Positions 15,808 to 24,485 of a stretch of DNA of 49,146 bases are shown in pieces. Both the position numbers and the translations under genes were made by a program. The DNA is from JAJFUE01 sp039683515 (GTDB lineage Bacteria > Sumerlaeota > Sumerlaeia > MVZB01). Each line of letters begins with the position of its first letter. Position 1 is the first letter of the stretch. The notes beneath the pieces were generated by a model. It did not search any database. It was not told the DNA's origin and saw only the letters and a list, made by a program, of their open reading frames with translations. The DNA lies in contig JBDKRG010000028.1 in assembly GCA_039683515.1 (NCBI GenBank), positions 1 through 49,146 of the forward strand. The letters run 5' to 3'.

Positions 15808-17784
15808 ATGTTCCGGAAAATCAAGCGCGCCCTGATCGGCGCGCCGCGCGACTTGGCCGACACCTCGACCTATCGCCACATCTCGCTCATCGCCCTGCTG
15901 GCCTGGGTCGGCCTCGGCGCGGACGGGCTCTCGTCCTCCGCGTACGGCCCCGAGGAAGCCTACCGCGCCCTCGGCGCGCACACTTCGCTCGCGATCGGCC
16001 TGGCGCTGGCCACCGCCTTGACGGTGACCATCATTTCGATCGCCTACGGCCACATCATCGAACATTTCCCGTTCGGCGGCGGCGGCTACATCGTTTCGAC
16101 GCAACTGCTCGGGCCGCGCATCGGCCTCGTTTCGGGCGCGGCGCTGCTCGTCGATTACGTGCTGACGGTTTCGGTTTCGATCGCCAGCGGCGCCGACGCG
16201 ATCCTGAGCGTCCTGCCCCCCGAGTTCTACCGGCACAAGCTCGTCATCACGACGACCGTGATTGTCGTCCTGATGATCCTCAACATGCGCGGGGTGAAGG
16301 AATCGGTCACCATTCTGGCGCCGATCTTCTTTCTGTTCCTCGTCACGCACGTGATCCTGATCGTCGGCGGGATCGGCTCGCACATCGGCGAGGCGCCGCG
16401 CGTGGCCCGGTCGGTCGCCTCGGAGTTTCACGGCAGCCTGCGGCAGATCGGCGCCTTCAGCATGATCGCCCTGTTCATGCGCGCCTACTCGATGGGCGCC
16501 GGCACGTACACCGGCATCGAGGCCGTCTCCAACGGCCTGCCGATCATGCGCGAGCCCAAGGTCTCCACCGGCAAGCGCACGATGCTCTACATGGCGCTGT
16601 CGCTGATGTTCACCGCCGGCGGCATCCTCGTCTGTTACCTGCTGTTCGACGTCAAGCCGCGCGGCACCGACACCCTGAACGCGATCCTCCTCGATCGTTT
16701 CGCCGGCGCGTGGCGGCCGTTCGGGCTGCCGGCCGGCCGCCTGTTCGTGATCGTCACGCTCGCGGCCGAGGCCGCCCTGCTTCTCGTCGCGGCCCAGGCG
16801 GGGTTCATCGACGGCCCGCGCGTCATGGGCAACATGGCGATGGATTTCTGGCTGCCGCGCCGGTTCACCCTCCTGTCGGACCGGCTCACGATGCAGAACG
16901 GCGTGATGCTGATGAGCGTCGCCGCCATCGCCACGCTCTACTACACCGGCGGCAACATCACGCGGCTCGTGACGATGTATTCCATCAACGTGTTCGTGAC
17001 GTTCTCGCTCTCCAACCTCGGCATGTGCCTGTACTGGTGGAAACGGCGCCGCCAGCTGCCGTCGTGGAAGACGCAGGCGGCGGTGCACGGCCTCGCGCTC
17101 GGGCTGTGCAGCGCGATCCTCGCCGTCGTGGTCATCGAGAAGTTCGGCCAGGGCGGGTGGATGACGCTCGTCGTCACCACGTTCCTGGTCGCGCTGTGCA
17201 TGATGATCCGGCGCCATTACAGGAACGTGCAGTCCGAGATCCGCCACCTCGACGAGATCCTCGAGGCGATGCCCGCCAGCGACCGCGTCGAAACGAAGGA
17301 GCCGGACCCTGCCCAGCCGACGGCCGTGGTGCTCGTCGGCGGCTACAACGGCTTCGGCGTCCACCAGATGCTCACGATCCAGAGGGTGTTCCCGGGCCAG
17401 TTCAAGAACTACGTTTTCGTCTCGGTGGCCGTGATCGACGCCGCGACGAGCAAGGGGGTCGAGGAAGTCCAGCAGGCGCGCCTCGGCACGATCGAGGCGC
17501 TCGAGAAATACGTGGACCTGGCGCGCCGGCTCGGCTTCCCGGCCGACTACCGCTTCGGGCTCGGAACCGACGCCGTCGAGGAAAGCGTCAGGATCTGCCA
17601 CGAGATTCACGAGCGCTTCCCCCGCGCCCTGTTCTTCATGGGCAAGCTCGTCTTCCGCGACGATGTCTGGTACAACCGGCTGCTTCACAACGAAATGTCA
17701 TACCAGCTCCAGCGCCGGCTCCATTTCGACGGCCTCAACGCCATCATCCTTCCCGTGCGCGTCCAGACGCGGAAGACGGCGTAG
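15808..17784 (+). CDS. KimA-type potassium importer (APC superfamily), copy 2
   Basis: A 658-residue close paralogue of the gene at 13418, aligned from the first residue (MFRKIKRALIGAPRDLADTS) to the last block (NAIILPVRVQTRK). The ion-site residues D39, Y46, D116, Y117, T120 and S124 are all kept. Differences concentrate in loops and in the C-terminal soluble domain (for example HRVETKEPDPAQP against GEAREPDPTQP). The start lacks a strong Shine-Dalgarno sequence (GGGG about 7 bases upstream). The gene and its riboswitch form the second unit of a tandem duplication. Possibly the two copies differ in affinity or in the c-di-AMP range at which they are repressed. That is inference. Confidence 0.88.
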   Translation: MFRKIKRALIGAPRDLADTSTYRHISLIALLAWVGLGADGLSSSAYGPEEAYRALGAHTSLAIGLALATALTVTIISIAYGHIIEHFPFGGGGYIVSTQLLGPRIGLVSGAALLVDYVLTVSVSIASGADAILSVLPPEFYRHKLVITTTVIVVLMILNMRGVKESVTILAPIFFLFLVTHVILIVGGIGSHIGEAPRVARSVASEFHGSLRQIGAFSMIALFMRAYSMGAGTYTGIEAVSNGLPIMREPKVSTGKRTMLYMALSLMFTAGGILVCYLLFDVKPRGTDTLNAILLDRFAGAWRPFGLPAGRLFVIVTLAAEAALLLVAAQAGFIDGPRVMGNMAMDFWLPRRFTLLSDRLTMQNGVMLMSVAAIATLYYTGGNITRLVTMYSINVFVTFSLSNLGMCLYWWKRRRQLPSWKTQAAVHGLALGLCSAILAVVVIEKFGQGGWMTLVVTTFLVALCMMIRRHYRNVQSEIRHLDEILEAMPASDRVETKEPDPAQPTAVVLVGGYNGFGVHQMLTIQRVFPGQFKNYVFVSVAVIDAATSKGVEEVQQARLGTIEALEKYVDLARRLGFPADYRFGLGTDAVEESVRICHEIHERFPRALFFMGKLVFRDDVWYNRLLHNEMSYQLQRRLHFDGLNAIILPVRVQTRKTA

Positions 17785-17787
17785 GGC

Positions 17788-18315
17788 TCACTCCCCGGCG
17801 CCCCCCTCGAGCGGCGGGGCGCCGGGGTCGTTGATCATGGCGCGGACGCCGAAGTGGTGGACCAGCCGGCCGCCGAGGTGCGCCGTCCGCGCCAGGACCA
17901 GGCACGACGCGGCCAGCGCCAGTACAAAGACGACCTGCGCGATGACCAGCAGGCGCGGCTGGATGTTCTTAAACGCCAAAGGCAGGGCCAGGATGCCCGC
18001 ATACACGACCGTCAGCAGCGTGAAGATCAGCCGGGTGTTTTCGGCCATCGCCTGATGCTCCTGGATCGCCGCGGTCAGTTGCGGCGTGCGGTCGACCAGG
18101 CTCGCGCCGGCTTCGCCGGTCTCCACCGCGAGCCACGCCCCGGCCGTCCCCAGCAGCATCAGGATCAGCGCCGAGACGCTGAACAGCCTGAACCGGCCGG
18201 GCCGGAGCAGCCCGAGCACGATGAAGATCGGCGAGACCAGCAGCAGCGCCACCGGGAAATGGACGACGAGCGGATGCATGCCGTCCCACGTCGGGAAGGG
18301 GAGCCAGTTTGACAT
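17788..18315 (-). CDS. DUF2231 family membrane protein
   Basis: A 175-residue protein with four hydrophobic helices (about residues 18-38, 44-64, 97-117 and 122-142). The N-terminal motif M-H-P-L-V-V-H-F-P (13-21) is the hallmark of the DUF2231 family, whose conserved histidines are thought to bind a metal or haem. More histidines lie near the C-terminus (LGGRLVHHFGVRA). Function is not established in the family; members are often found near redox or cytochrome genes. Here it is downstream of an exported rubrerythrin on the same strand, with about 60 bases between, fitting an oxidative-stress or electron-transfer setting. It converges on the second KimA gene with a 3-base gap. Confidence 0.85.
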   Translation of the reverse strand: MSNWLPFPTWDGMHPLVVHFPVALLLVSPIFIVLGLLRPGRFRLFSVSALILMLLGTAGAWLAVETGEAGASLVDRTPQLTAAIQEHQAMAENTRLIFTLLTVVYAGILALPLAFKNIQPRLLVIAQVVFVLALAASCLVLARTAHLGGRLVHHFGVRAMINDPGAPPLEGGAGE

Positions 18316-18323
18316 GATGGTGA

Positions 18324-18370
18324 CTTCCGTATTCGATTGCGATTACGATTACGAGCACGACGCACGAGTC
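18324..18370. repeat. ATTCGATTGCGATTACGATTACGA word repeat
   Basis: A run of GATTGCGATTACGATTACGA followed by GCACGACGCACGAG lies between the rubrerythrin stop and the DUF2231 start. It matches the family seen at 13170-13210 and near 34810-34830. It is short, periodic (6 bases) and non-coding. Confidence 0.55.
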
Positions 18371-18376
18371 TAACAC

Positions 18377-19075
18377 CTAGGCGGCCGGAGTATATTTCTC
18401 CTTGGGCTTGTCGCAGACCGGGCACTTTTCGAAATCGACCTTGGCGACCGTGTTGCCGCATACCGTGCAGACGTAGAACTGGCCGGGCGCCTTCCACCCC
18501 TCCAGGTTGGCCAGCGCTTCCTGATACAGTTTGGCGTGGTCGGCCTCGACCTGCCTGGCCCAGTTCAGCGTGCGCACGGCGGCGGTGTCCTTGTCCGCGC
18601 GGGCCTTCTTGAGGAACGCCGGATACATCGCCGTGAATTCATACGTCTCGCCGTCGATGGCCGCCTGCAGGTTCTCGCGCGTCGATTTGATTTCGCCCGG
18701 GTCGATGACCAGCTCCTTGCCGCCCACCACGCCCGGCGCGGCGCCGAGCTTCTTGATCGCGGCCGCGTGATTGGCGGCGTGAATCGACTCGGACCGGGCG
18801 GCGGCGCGGAACAGGCCGGCCACTCTGCCGTAGCCTTCGGCGTCGGCTTTTTTGGCGAACGCGACGTAGCGCGCGCTGGCGTTGGATTCGCCGGCATAGG
18901 CGGCCTGCAGGTTGTCGAGCGTCGACTTGACCTCGACTTTCACGGCCTCTTTCTTCGCGGCCTTCCCGTCGGCCGCGGGTTTGTCCTGGGCCCCGGCCTG
19001 CCCCGCGAGCATGCACAGCAGCGCCACGGCCACCCATGCGTGCGCCATCAACGGATTCCGCCCTTCTGTTTTCAT
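18377..19075 (-). CDS. Exported rubrerythrin (ferritin-like di-iron plus rubredoxin)
   Basis: A 232-residue protein with a signal peptide (residues 1-29, cut near AGA-Q), unusual because rubrerythrins are normally cytoplasmic. After a Lys/Ala-rich linker, residues about 45-185 form the four-helix di-iron domain. Ligands are E63 (AGESNA), E96 and H99 (SESIH), E143 and E146 (DGETYEF), and E177 and H180 (EADH). The C-terminal rubredoxin-like domain has C203/C206 and C218/C221. Rubrerythrins reduce hydrogen peroxide using electrons passed through the rubredoxin site. Outside the cytoplasm the electron donor is unclear; the DUF2231 membrane protein downstream is a candidate partner. Start 19075 has a GGGGTGG upstream; a second start at 19048 would also keep the signal peptide. 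Confidence 0.92.
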   Translation of the reverse strand: MKTEGRNPLMAHAWVAVALLCMLAGQAGAQDKPAADGKAAKKEAVKVEVKSTLDNLQAAYAGESNASARYVAFAKKADAEGYGRVAGLFRAAARSESIHAANHAAAIKKLGAAPGVVGGKELVIDPGEIKSTRENLQAAIDGETYEFTAMYPAFLKKARADKDTAAVRTLNWARQVEADHAKLYQEALANLEGWKAPGQFYVCTVCGNTVAKVDFEKCPVCDKPKEKYTPAA

Positions 19076-19244
19076 GGCAATCCACCCCGAGGGTAAAATG
19101 TTTCAATCTTGTTTTTTAATACCAGACGGAAGGCGGATTTGTCCAGCAATGCGAACCCCGCCCGGCCCGCGCTTCATTTTTGGGTTGCGAATGGCCTTGC
19201 CGGTTCGGATACTTTGGGCGCCGAAGTTTTCACGGGGAGATTGG

Positions 19245-20807
19245 ATGAGCCAGACCGGAACCAGGACCGCCCTGAACAGCCTTGCGTTTCAAAGCTGTGC
19301 CGTCTTCGTCGCCGTGTCGCTGGTTTACTGGCTGATGCGCAGCCGGGGGCTGGACGACATGGATTCGGTCCAGTTCGCGATGGGCGTCGGCAAATTCAAT
19401 CTGTACTCGCACCGGCCGCATCCGCCCGGCTATCCGCTTTACATCTTTGCGGGCAAGCTGCTCGTCGCGCTCGCGTCCCTCGATGCGGCCAAGGCCCTGC
19501 AGATTGTCTCGTGCCTGGGCGGCGGGCTGTTCACGGCCGCGTGGTTCTTCATGTGCGCGCGCCGGTTCGGGCGCCCCCTGGCGTGGCTGATGGCCGCGGC
19601 GCTGACCGTCGCGCCGATGCAGTGGATGACCGCGACGAAGGCGTTGACCGACGCGCCCGCCAGCGCCCTGATCGCCGTCGAGCTGGCGTGCGTCATGATC
19701 TACCGCGAGCGGCGCGGCCTGCGCTGGATCGTGCTGGCCGCGGCGGCGGGGGCGGTCGGCGCGGGCATCCGGCCGCAGAATATCGGCATCCTTTTGTTGA
19801 TCCTCATCCTGGGGCTGGCGTGGATGCGCGCCGGGTGGCGGCATTGGCTGGGCGCGCTGGCCGTCTTCATCGCCGCCAACCTGGCATGGCTCATCCCGGT
19901 GCTCTGGACCCAGGCGCTGTTGCCCAAAGCGCAGGGCAGCTGGCTGGCCTACCCCCTCCAGTTGCTCGACCAGTGGCGCTACCGGCTGGACAAGCCCGGC
20001 AATTACATCGGCGCCGTCGGCTGGGACGTCCGCTATTTTTACCGCTATACGGTCGAACACGTGCTGCGGGCATGGTTCAGCCTCGGGTTCAACTGGACGC
20101 TGCGGACGGCCGGCGGCATTGTCGGGATCGCGCTATATGCCGGCGGCGCGTGGCTGTACGTCCGGCGCGGCATCGCGCGCGGGCACGCCTCGTTTTGGCG
20201 GTTTCACCTGCCGTGGGCGATCGTCTATTTCCTGATCATCTTCTGCACGCTGCCGGCGGCCGTGCGCTACCATCTTCCGCTTTTGCCGTTGCTGCTCCTG
20301 CCGCCGCTGGCCGGCTGGTGGAGCCTCGAGGGGCGCGGGCGCTGGGTGGCGGCCGCGCTGCCGGTGATGCTGTTCGTGCCGTCGGCGAGGCTGATCGAGC
20401 AAAACCACCACGAGTTCGCGCCGCCGATCCAGGCCGTCCGCTACCTGCAGAAAAAATACCCGGAGGAGCAGCAGCCCCAGGTCCGCCTGGTCCTGTGGGC
20501 CGCCGTCCGGCACGCCGAGTGGTATGGGCCCAGGTTCAAGACGGTTTCGGTGGGCCACGCCGCGGCCAATATGTCATGCGACAAAATTTTCTCCAAATCG
20601 CTGGCGGTCTACACGGATGATCCCCTGTTCATCGAGAAGACCAAGTGGGAAGACGTGAAGCTCGTCAAGGTGCGCCATTTCAAGCGCTCGACGGTCATCC
20701 ATCACAAGCACGCCAACGTTACGCTCTATCAAGTCGTCAGGCAGAAGGACCCCGGCCAAACCGCCAGGGACCCGAAGGACCCCAAGGCTCCCAAGAACAA
20801 AGGGTGA
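19245..20807 (+). CDS. GT-C fold membrane glycosyltransferase (PMT/GT39-like)
   Basis: A 520-residue protein with about 9-11 hydrophobic helices up to residue 395, then a soluble C-terminal region. The start at 19245 is preceded by GGGGAGA at a 5-base spacing; upstream in-frame starts overlap the divergent promoter region. The first loop carries LDDMDSVQFAMGVGKF and SHRPHPPGYPLY. These match the acidic and HPPGYP motifs of the dolichyl/polyprenyl-phosphate mannosyltransferase clan, which transfer sugars from a lipid carrier outside the membrane. The acceptor is unknown. The last dozen residues (ARDPKDPKAPKNKG) are low complexity and encoded by a 9-base-period tract like those in the window's spacers. 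It ends opposite a convergent oxidoreductase gene. Confidence 0.82.
   Translation: MSQTGTRTALNSLAFQSCAVFVAVSLVYWLMRSRGLDDMDSVQFAMGVGKFNLYSHRPHPPGYPLYIFAGKLLVALASLDAAKALQIVSCLGGGLFTAAWFFMCARRFGRPLAWLMAAALTVAPMQWMTATKALTDAPASALIAVELACVMIYRERRGLRWIVLAAAAGAVGAGIRPQNIGILLLILILGLAWMRAGWRHWLGALAVFIAANLAWLIPVLWTQALLPKAQGSWLAYPLQLLDQWRYRLDKPGNYIGAVGWDVRYFYRYTVEHVLRAWFSLGFNWTLRTAGGIVGIALYAGGAWLYVRRGIARGHASFWRFHLPWAIVYFLIIFCTLPAAVRYHLPLLPLLLLPPLAGWWSLEGRGRWVAAALPVMLFVPSARLIEQNHHEFAPPIQAVRYLQKKYPEEQQPQVRLVLWAAVRHAEWYGPRFKTVSVGHAAANMSCDKIFSKSLAVYTDDPLFIEKTKWEDVKLVKVRHFKRSTVIHHKHANVTLYQVVRQKDPGQTARDPKDPKAPKNKG
20761..20804. repeat. 9-base-period tract inside a coding end
   Basis: Units GGGACCCGA, AGGACCCCA and AGGCTCCCA run in frame through the last codons of the GT-C gene and stop at its TGA. 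A GGACCTAAG/GGACCCAAG/GGACCAAAG tract at 48720-48749 is the same family in a spacer. Confidence 0.65.
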
Positions 20808-20830
20808 AGCCCGCTCCCCGGCGCCAAGTA

Positions 20831-20865
20831 AAACGCCCCCGTTCCGAATGACCGGAACGGGGGCG
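20831..20865 (-). terminator. Intrinsic terminator of the oxidoreductase gene
   Basis: CGCCCCCGTTCCG (20834-20846) and CGGAACGGGGGCG (20853-20865) form a perfect 13-bp stem with a 6-base loop. On the minus strand it is followed by TTT. It begins 23 bases past the stop at 20888. It may also slow read-through from the convergent GT-C gene. Confidence 0.88.
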
Positions 20866-20887
20866 GACTGTTGCATGCCGATTCTGT

Positions 20888-21955
20888 TTAAAAGATTCCC
20901 GTTTCGTCGAGCAGCGGCAATTTCACCGGAGCGCCTTGATTGGCGCTCTTGTACATCGCCAGCGCGATCTCGAGCGTGTGGCGGGCGCTGGAACCGGTGG
21001 CGATCGGCTCGCCTCCCGACAGGATCGCCCGCGTGAAGTCCTCGACGATCATCTGGTGGCTGACGAAGTCGAAGTCGGCCTGGCCGGTGGCGCCGCTCGG
21101 CCCGCTGCCGATGCCGATCTGGCGGATGGCTTCGTCCTCGGGGCGTTCGTCGCGGAATTTCCAGACCGCCATGCGCTCGCCGACCATGATCGCCGTGCCC
21201 CTCTCGCCGCTGATCTCGATCCGGATGTCCTGGCCGGGCCACAGGGCGGTCGAGCCGATGAAGCTGCCGACGGCGCCGTTTTCGAACTCGACGAACGACC
21301 GCACGGTGTCGTCGACGGCGACCTGCGGGTGGGCGAGGTTGCCCATGCGGGCGTCGACGGAGACGACCTTGCCGCCGAGGTGCTGCATGAGGTCGATGTA
21401 GTGGAAGCCCTGCTGGACGGTCGCGCCGGCGCCCGCGTCCTTGCGCTGGCGCCATGCGTCGCCGAGGTAATACTCGGTCGAGCGCCACCATTTCATGAAC
21501 GCGTCGACCTGGTAGATCTTGCCGAAGCGCCCCTGGTCGACGGCGTCGCGCATCGCCTTGATCGCGGGCTTGGTGCGGCAGTTGAGCACGACCGCGATCC
21601 TGACGTTGTTCTCGCGGGCGGCGGCCATCATCGCGTCGACGTTGGCCAGCGCCATCGCCGGCGGCTTCTCGACGAGAATGTGCTTGCCGGCCTTGGCGGC
21701 TTCGATCGCCGGCAGGTGGTGCAGGTGGTTGGGGATCATGATATCGACGACGTCGATGTTGCCTTCGGCGATCATCGCCTCGAGCGACGTCCATGCTTTG
21801 CAGCCAAACTGTCCGGCGAGGGCGGTGGCCCTGTCCTCGATGCGGTCGGCGAACCCGACCAGCTCGGCGTCGGGGGCGGCGATCACCGCCTTGGCGTGGA
21901 ACGGCGCGATCAAGCCCGCCCCCAGAAGTCCAAACCGAATTTTGCGCTCAGCCAC
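20888..21955 (-). CDS. Gfo/Idh/MocA family NAD(P)-dependent oxidoreductase
   Basis: A 355-residue dehydrogenase. The start is a GTG at 21955, chosen because GGAGGA lies 8 bases upstream; an ATG 36 bases further out would place that site inside the gene. The Rossmann domain starts at once (RKIRFGLLGAGLIAPFHAKA, residues about 4-23). The family motif EKPPAMAL (EKP at about 97-99) provides the lysine. The C-terminal beta-sheet domain contains GAGATVQQGFHYIDLMQHLGG with the usual catalytic H in the GxHxxD-like position. Members oxidise or reduce sugars, inositols or their derivatives, and the substrate cannot be read from sequence. It is a single-gene unit with a strong terminator. The lipoprotein gene upstream on the same strand ends about 115 bases before it. 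Confidence 0.9.
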   Translation of the reverse strand: MAERKIRFGLLGAGLIAPFHAKAVIAAPDAELVGFADRIEDRATALAGQFGCKAWTSLEAMIAEGNIDVVDIMIPNHLHHLPAIEAAKAGKHILVEKPPAMALANVDAMMAAARENNVRIAVVLNCRTKPAIKAMRDAVDQGRFGKIYQVDAFMKWWRSTEYYLGDAWRQRKDAGAGATVQQGFHYIDLMQHLGGKVVSVDARMGNLAHPQVAVDDTVRSFVEFENGAVGSFIGSTALWPGQDIRIEISGERGTAIMVGERMAVWKFRDERPEDEAIRQIGIGSGPSGATGQADFDFVSHQMIVEDFTRAILSGGEPIATGSSARHTLEIALAMYKSANQGAPVKLPLLDETGIF

Positions 21956-22070
21956 GTTATCTTCCTCCAGATTGAAATCGCACGGACCCAAATCGAATGC
22001 CCAGCCTATCGCGGCGCGGGGGAAAATTCAAACAGGGAAAACGCGGGTTTGAGGGCCAACGGCGCGCGCG

Positions 22071-24485
22071 TCAGGGCTTCTTGGCGGCGCCGGGATATTT
22101 GAGCTCGCCGACCGGCTTGAGCTTCAGCTCGCAGGCGTTGAGCCGGCGGTCGAGGTCGCGGTCGCGCGCGGCGTTCATCCGCAGCGCCGCGATCCGCTCC
22201 GAGTCGACCACGACGAACCCGTCGCCGTGCATCGCCGGCAGCAGGTTCTCGCGCTTGTCGGGGAGGCCCGCGTAGCCGTCGGGCAGGTCGACCGGGATCC
22301 AGTCGCGCCCCGACCACACGCGCAGCTGCGGCGTGTCCATGAACCAGATGCCGAGCGTCTGGAGCGAGCCCGGGTGGACGTAAAGCCCCATCTGGTCGGG
22401 CCAGCGATCTTCGGATGAGCCGCGCCACAGCTCGTGCCAGTGGCCGTTCTCGAAGCCGTGGAACCCGCGCGGCGTCAGGTTGAGCAGCAGTCTGGCGCCG
22501 GGGTTGTAGGCCAGGTCCGAGGTGATCTTCATCGGCGGGTCCGAGCCCTCGGGCACGATGCGGCGCCAGTCCTGGCCGTCCCACTGCCACAGGTCCTCGT
22601 TGGCGATCATGAACTGGTACTTCTTGCCGTCGACCTCGTCCTCGACGGCGTGCTTGCCGCCGACGAGGTAGAGCTGGTTGTTGACCGAGTCGACCACCAG
22701 GCGCGCGCCCTGGCAGAACGTGACCGGCAGCGGCGAGACCTCCCACTGCGTCGGCTCCAGGGCCGTGATCCGCGCGACGAAGCCCCTCGTCGGGATCTCG
22801 GAGTAGGCTTCGTCCTGGAGGTTCTTGACCCGCTTGGGGAAATGGTGCAGCTCGCTCAGCCGGCCGCTCCAGCCCACGAGCACGACCTGCGCCGGCGAGC
22901 CCCACACGACAGGGTTGCACAGGAAAATCTGGCTGCCCGGCTTGCGGTCGAGCTGCGGGATGCCGCGCAGCGTCAGGGTCTCCGACGGCAGCCACTGCTC
23001 GTTCTGCTCGGTCGTGGCGTGATATTCGTAGCGGATCGTGTCCGGGCCGGGCCAGATCCAGGACAGGTTGCGGAGCGTCCCGTCGGGGGTGCGGTAGCTG
23101 TGCGGGTGACCGATCGCCGGGTGGATTTCATAAGCCGGCCTGAAGAACTCGACGACGTCGCCGCGGAAGACCCAGAACCGGTAGGTGCGGCGGATCAGGT
23201 CGATCGTGGGGGCGGTGGCGCTCGTCGGGTCGTTTTCGCCGGTGATCGCCCTCGAAAACGGCACGCGCCGGTGCTCGAGCCCCAGCCCCTCGTTCGTCGG
23301 GACGACGAGGCCGTTCAGCGCCGGGACGTAGATCGCGGCGTCCTGGCGAAGGCCCGTCAGGGCGGGGGGAAGCTCCAGAAGCTGCACGTCGCGCGCCCGG
23401 TAGACCTGCTGCTCTTCATTCTCGCCGACGGTCTTGATGGCCAGCTCGCCGCCGGCGCCCGGACCGAGGCCGAACGTGCCGGCCGTCGTCGGCGCGTCGG
23501 CCGACGGCCCCTGCCAGCGTCCCCACCCGACCCAGTCGCCCGTGTCGTCCTCGTTGATCCGGATCTGGGAGATCTGGCTGAACGTGTGGGGGGGGAGAAT
23601 CTCGGCGGCCTCGGCGGCCAGCGGGATGGTTGCGATGCGCTCGGTCCCGATCGCGCCCGACCAGACCAGCAGGAGCTGGTCGGAGGGGGGGATGCAGCGG
23701 GCCAGGATCAGGCCCTGCGTCTGGACGGGCGGCCGGCTCTGCCACGACTCGGCCCGGCGGATCCAGATCGAGCCGTCGTCGAGCATCAGCACGACCGAGC
23801 CGTCGAGGGACTGGCCGAGCAGGCTGCCCAGGTGCCGCAGGTTGGGTTTGGCCGCTTCCTGGCCGCCCGGCCACGGAACCCACCGGCGCCGGTCGAGCCG
23901 CAGCGGCAGCGTGCCGCCGCCGCCGATCAGCCAGTTGCCGCGGTCGGCCAGCATGAGCCGCGTCATGGCCGGGTGCGCCGCGGGCGGTTCCGGGATCTCG
24001 AACGGGCGCCAGCTCCGGCCGCTGCGCCACAGGAGCTGAACCTTGTCGGATCCGGCCCACGGCTCGGTCACCAGGATCTCGAGCGTCCCCTGGACCGGGT
24101 TCCAGGCCGCGTCCCACCCCTGGGCCGGCAGCGGCTTGGGCAGGGGGGCGACCGCATCCATCCACCACGCCCCGGCCTCGTCGAAGTGATAAACCCGGCC
24201 GTAGCGGTCGACGGCGCTCATCGCATAGCCGCGCGCGACGCTCCACTCGGGCGGGGCGCCGACCTTGTCGGCCGGCAACACGACCAGCCGCCCCGAATCG
24301 AACAGGTGGGCGAGGGTCGGCGAAAACGGCTTGCTGTCGAGGAGGTAGCGCTCCGGCGCCGGCCGGGGGTCGGGCCAGAACCGGGCAGGGGCGACCGCGC
24401 CGTCCCGGACCGGTTCGGCCGTGGGGGCCGGGCGGCACGCGCAAACGATTGACAAGATGAATATAATGAGTAATTTAAAGGGCAT
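22071..24485 (-). CDS. Large lipoprotein with beta-propeller/kelch-like repeats
   Basis: An 804-residue exported protein. The N-terminus MPFKLLIIFILSIVCACRPA is a lipoprotein signal with C17 (VCAC) as likely anchor. The body has many W-rich repeats of the type (L/I)-x-(L/V)-(D/N)-x-x-x-x-x-W-x-P, for example WRSGRSWRPFEIP, DLWQWDGQDWRRIVPEG and LRVWSGRDWIPVDLPDG. These read like blades of a beta-propeller or kelch-like repeat. One blade has NNQLYLVGGKHAVEDE, the classical kelch GG. No catalytic residues are evident. It is alone on its strand, facing the pilin operon across a 354-base gap. A binding or scaffold role at the cell surface is likely but unproven. Confidence 0.78.
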   Translation of the reverse strand: MPFKLLIIFILSIVCACRPAPTAEPVRDGAVAPARFWPDPRPAPERYLLDSKPFSPTLAHLFDSGRLVVLPADKVGAPPEWSVARGYAMSAVDRYGRVYHFDEAGAWWMDAVAPLPKPLPAQGWDAAWNPVQGTLEILVTEPWAGSDKVQLLWRSGRSWRPFEIPEPPAAHPAMTRLMLADRGNWLIGGGGTLPLRLDRRRWVPWPGGQEAAKPNLRHLGSLLGQSLDGSVVLMLDDGSIWIRRAESWQSRPPVQTQGLILARCIPPSDQLLLVWSGAIGTERIATIPLAAEAAEILPPHTFSQISQIRINEDDTGDWVGWGRWQGPSADAPTTAGTFGLGPGAGGELAIKTVGENEEQQVYRARDVQLLELPPALTGLRQDAAIYVPALNGLVVPTNEGLGLEHRRVPFSRAITGENDPTSATAPTIDLIRRTYRFWVFRGDVVEFFRPAYEIHPAIGHPHSYRTPDGTLRNLSWIWPGPDTIRYEYHATTEQNEQWLPSETLTLRGIPQLDRKPGSQIFLCNPVVWGSPAQVVLVGWSGRLSELHHFPKRVKNLQDEAYSEIPTRGFVARITALEPTQWEVSPLPVTFCQGARLVVDSVNNQLYLVGGKHAVEDEVDGKKYQFMIANEDLWQWDGQDWRRIVPEGSDPPMKITSDLAYNPGARLLLNLTPRGFHGFENGHWHELWRGSSEDRWPDQMGLYVHPGSLQTLGIWFMDTPQLRVWSGRDWIPVDLPDGYAGLPDKRENLLPAMHGDGFVVVDSERIAALRMNAARDRDLDRRLNACELKLKPVGELKYPGAAKKP

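Noticed and set aside
13418..17784. Amino-acid permeases
   Set aside because: The general APC fold allows it, but the KimA potassium residues and the c-di-AMP riboswitches favour potassium import.
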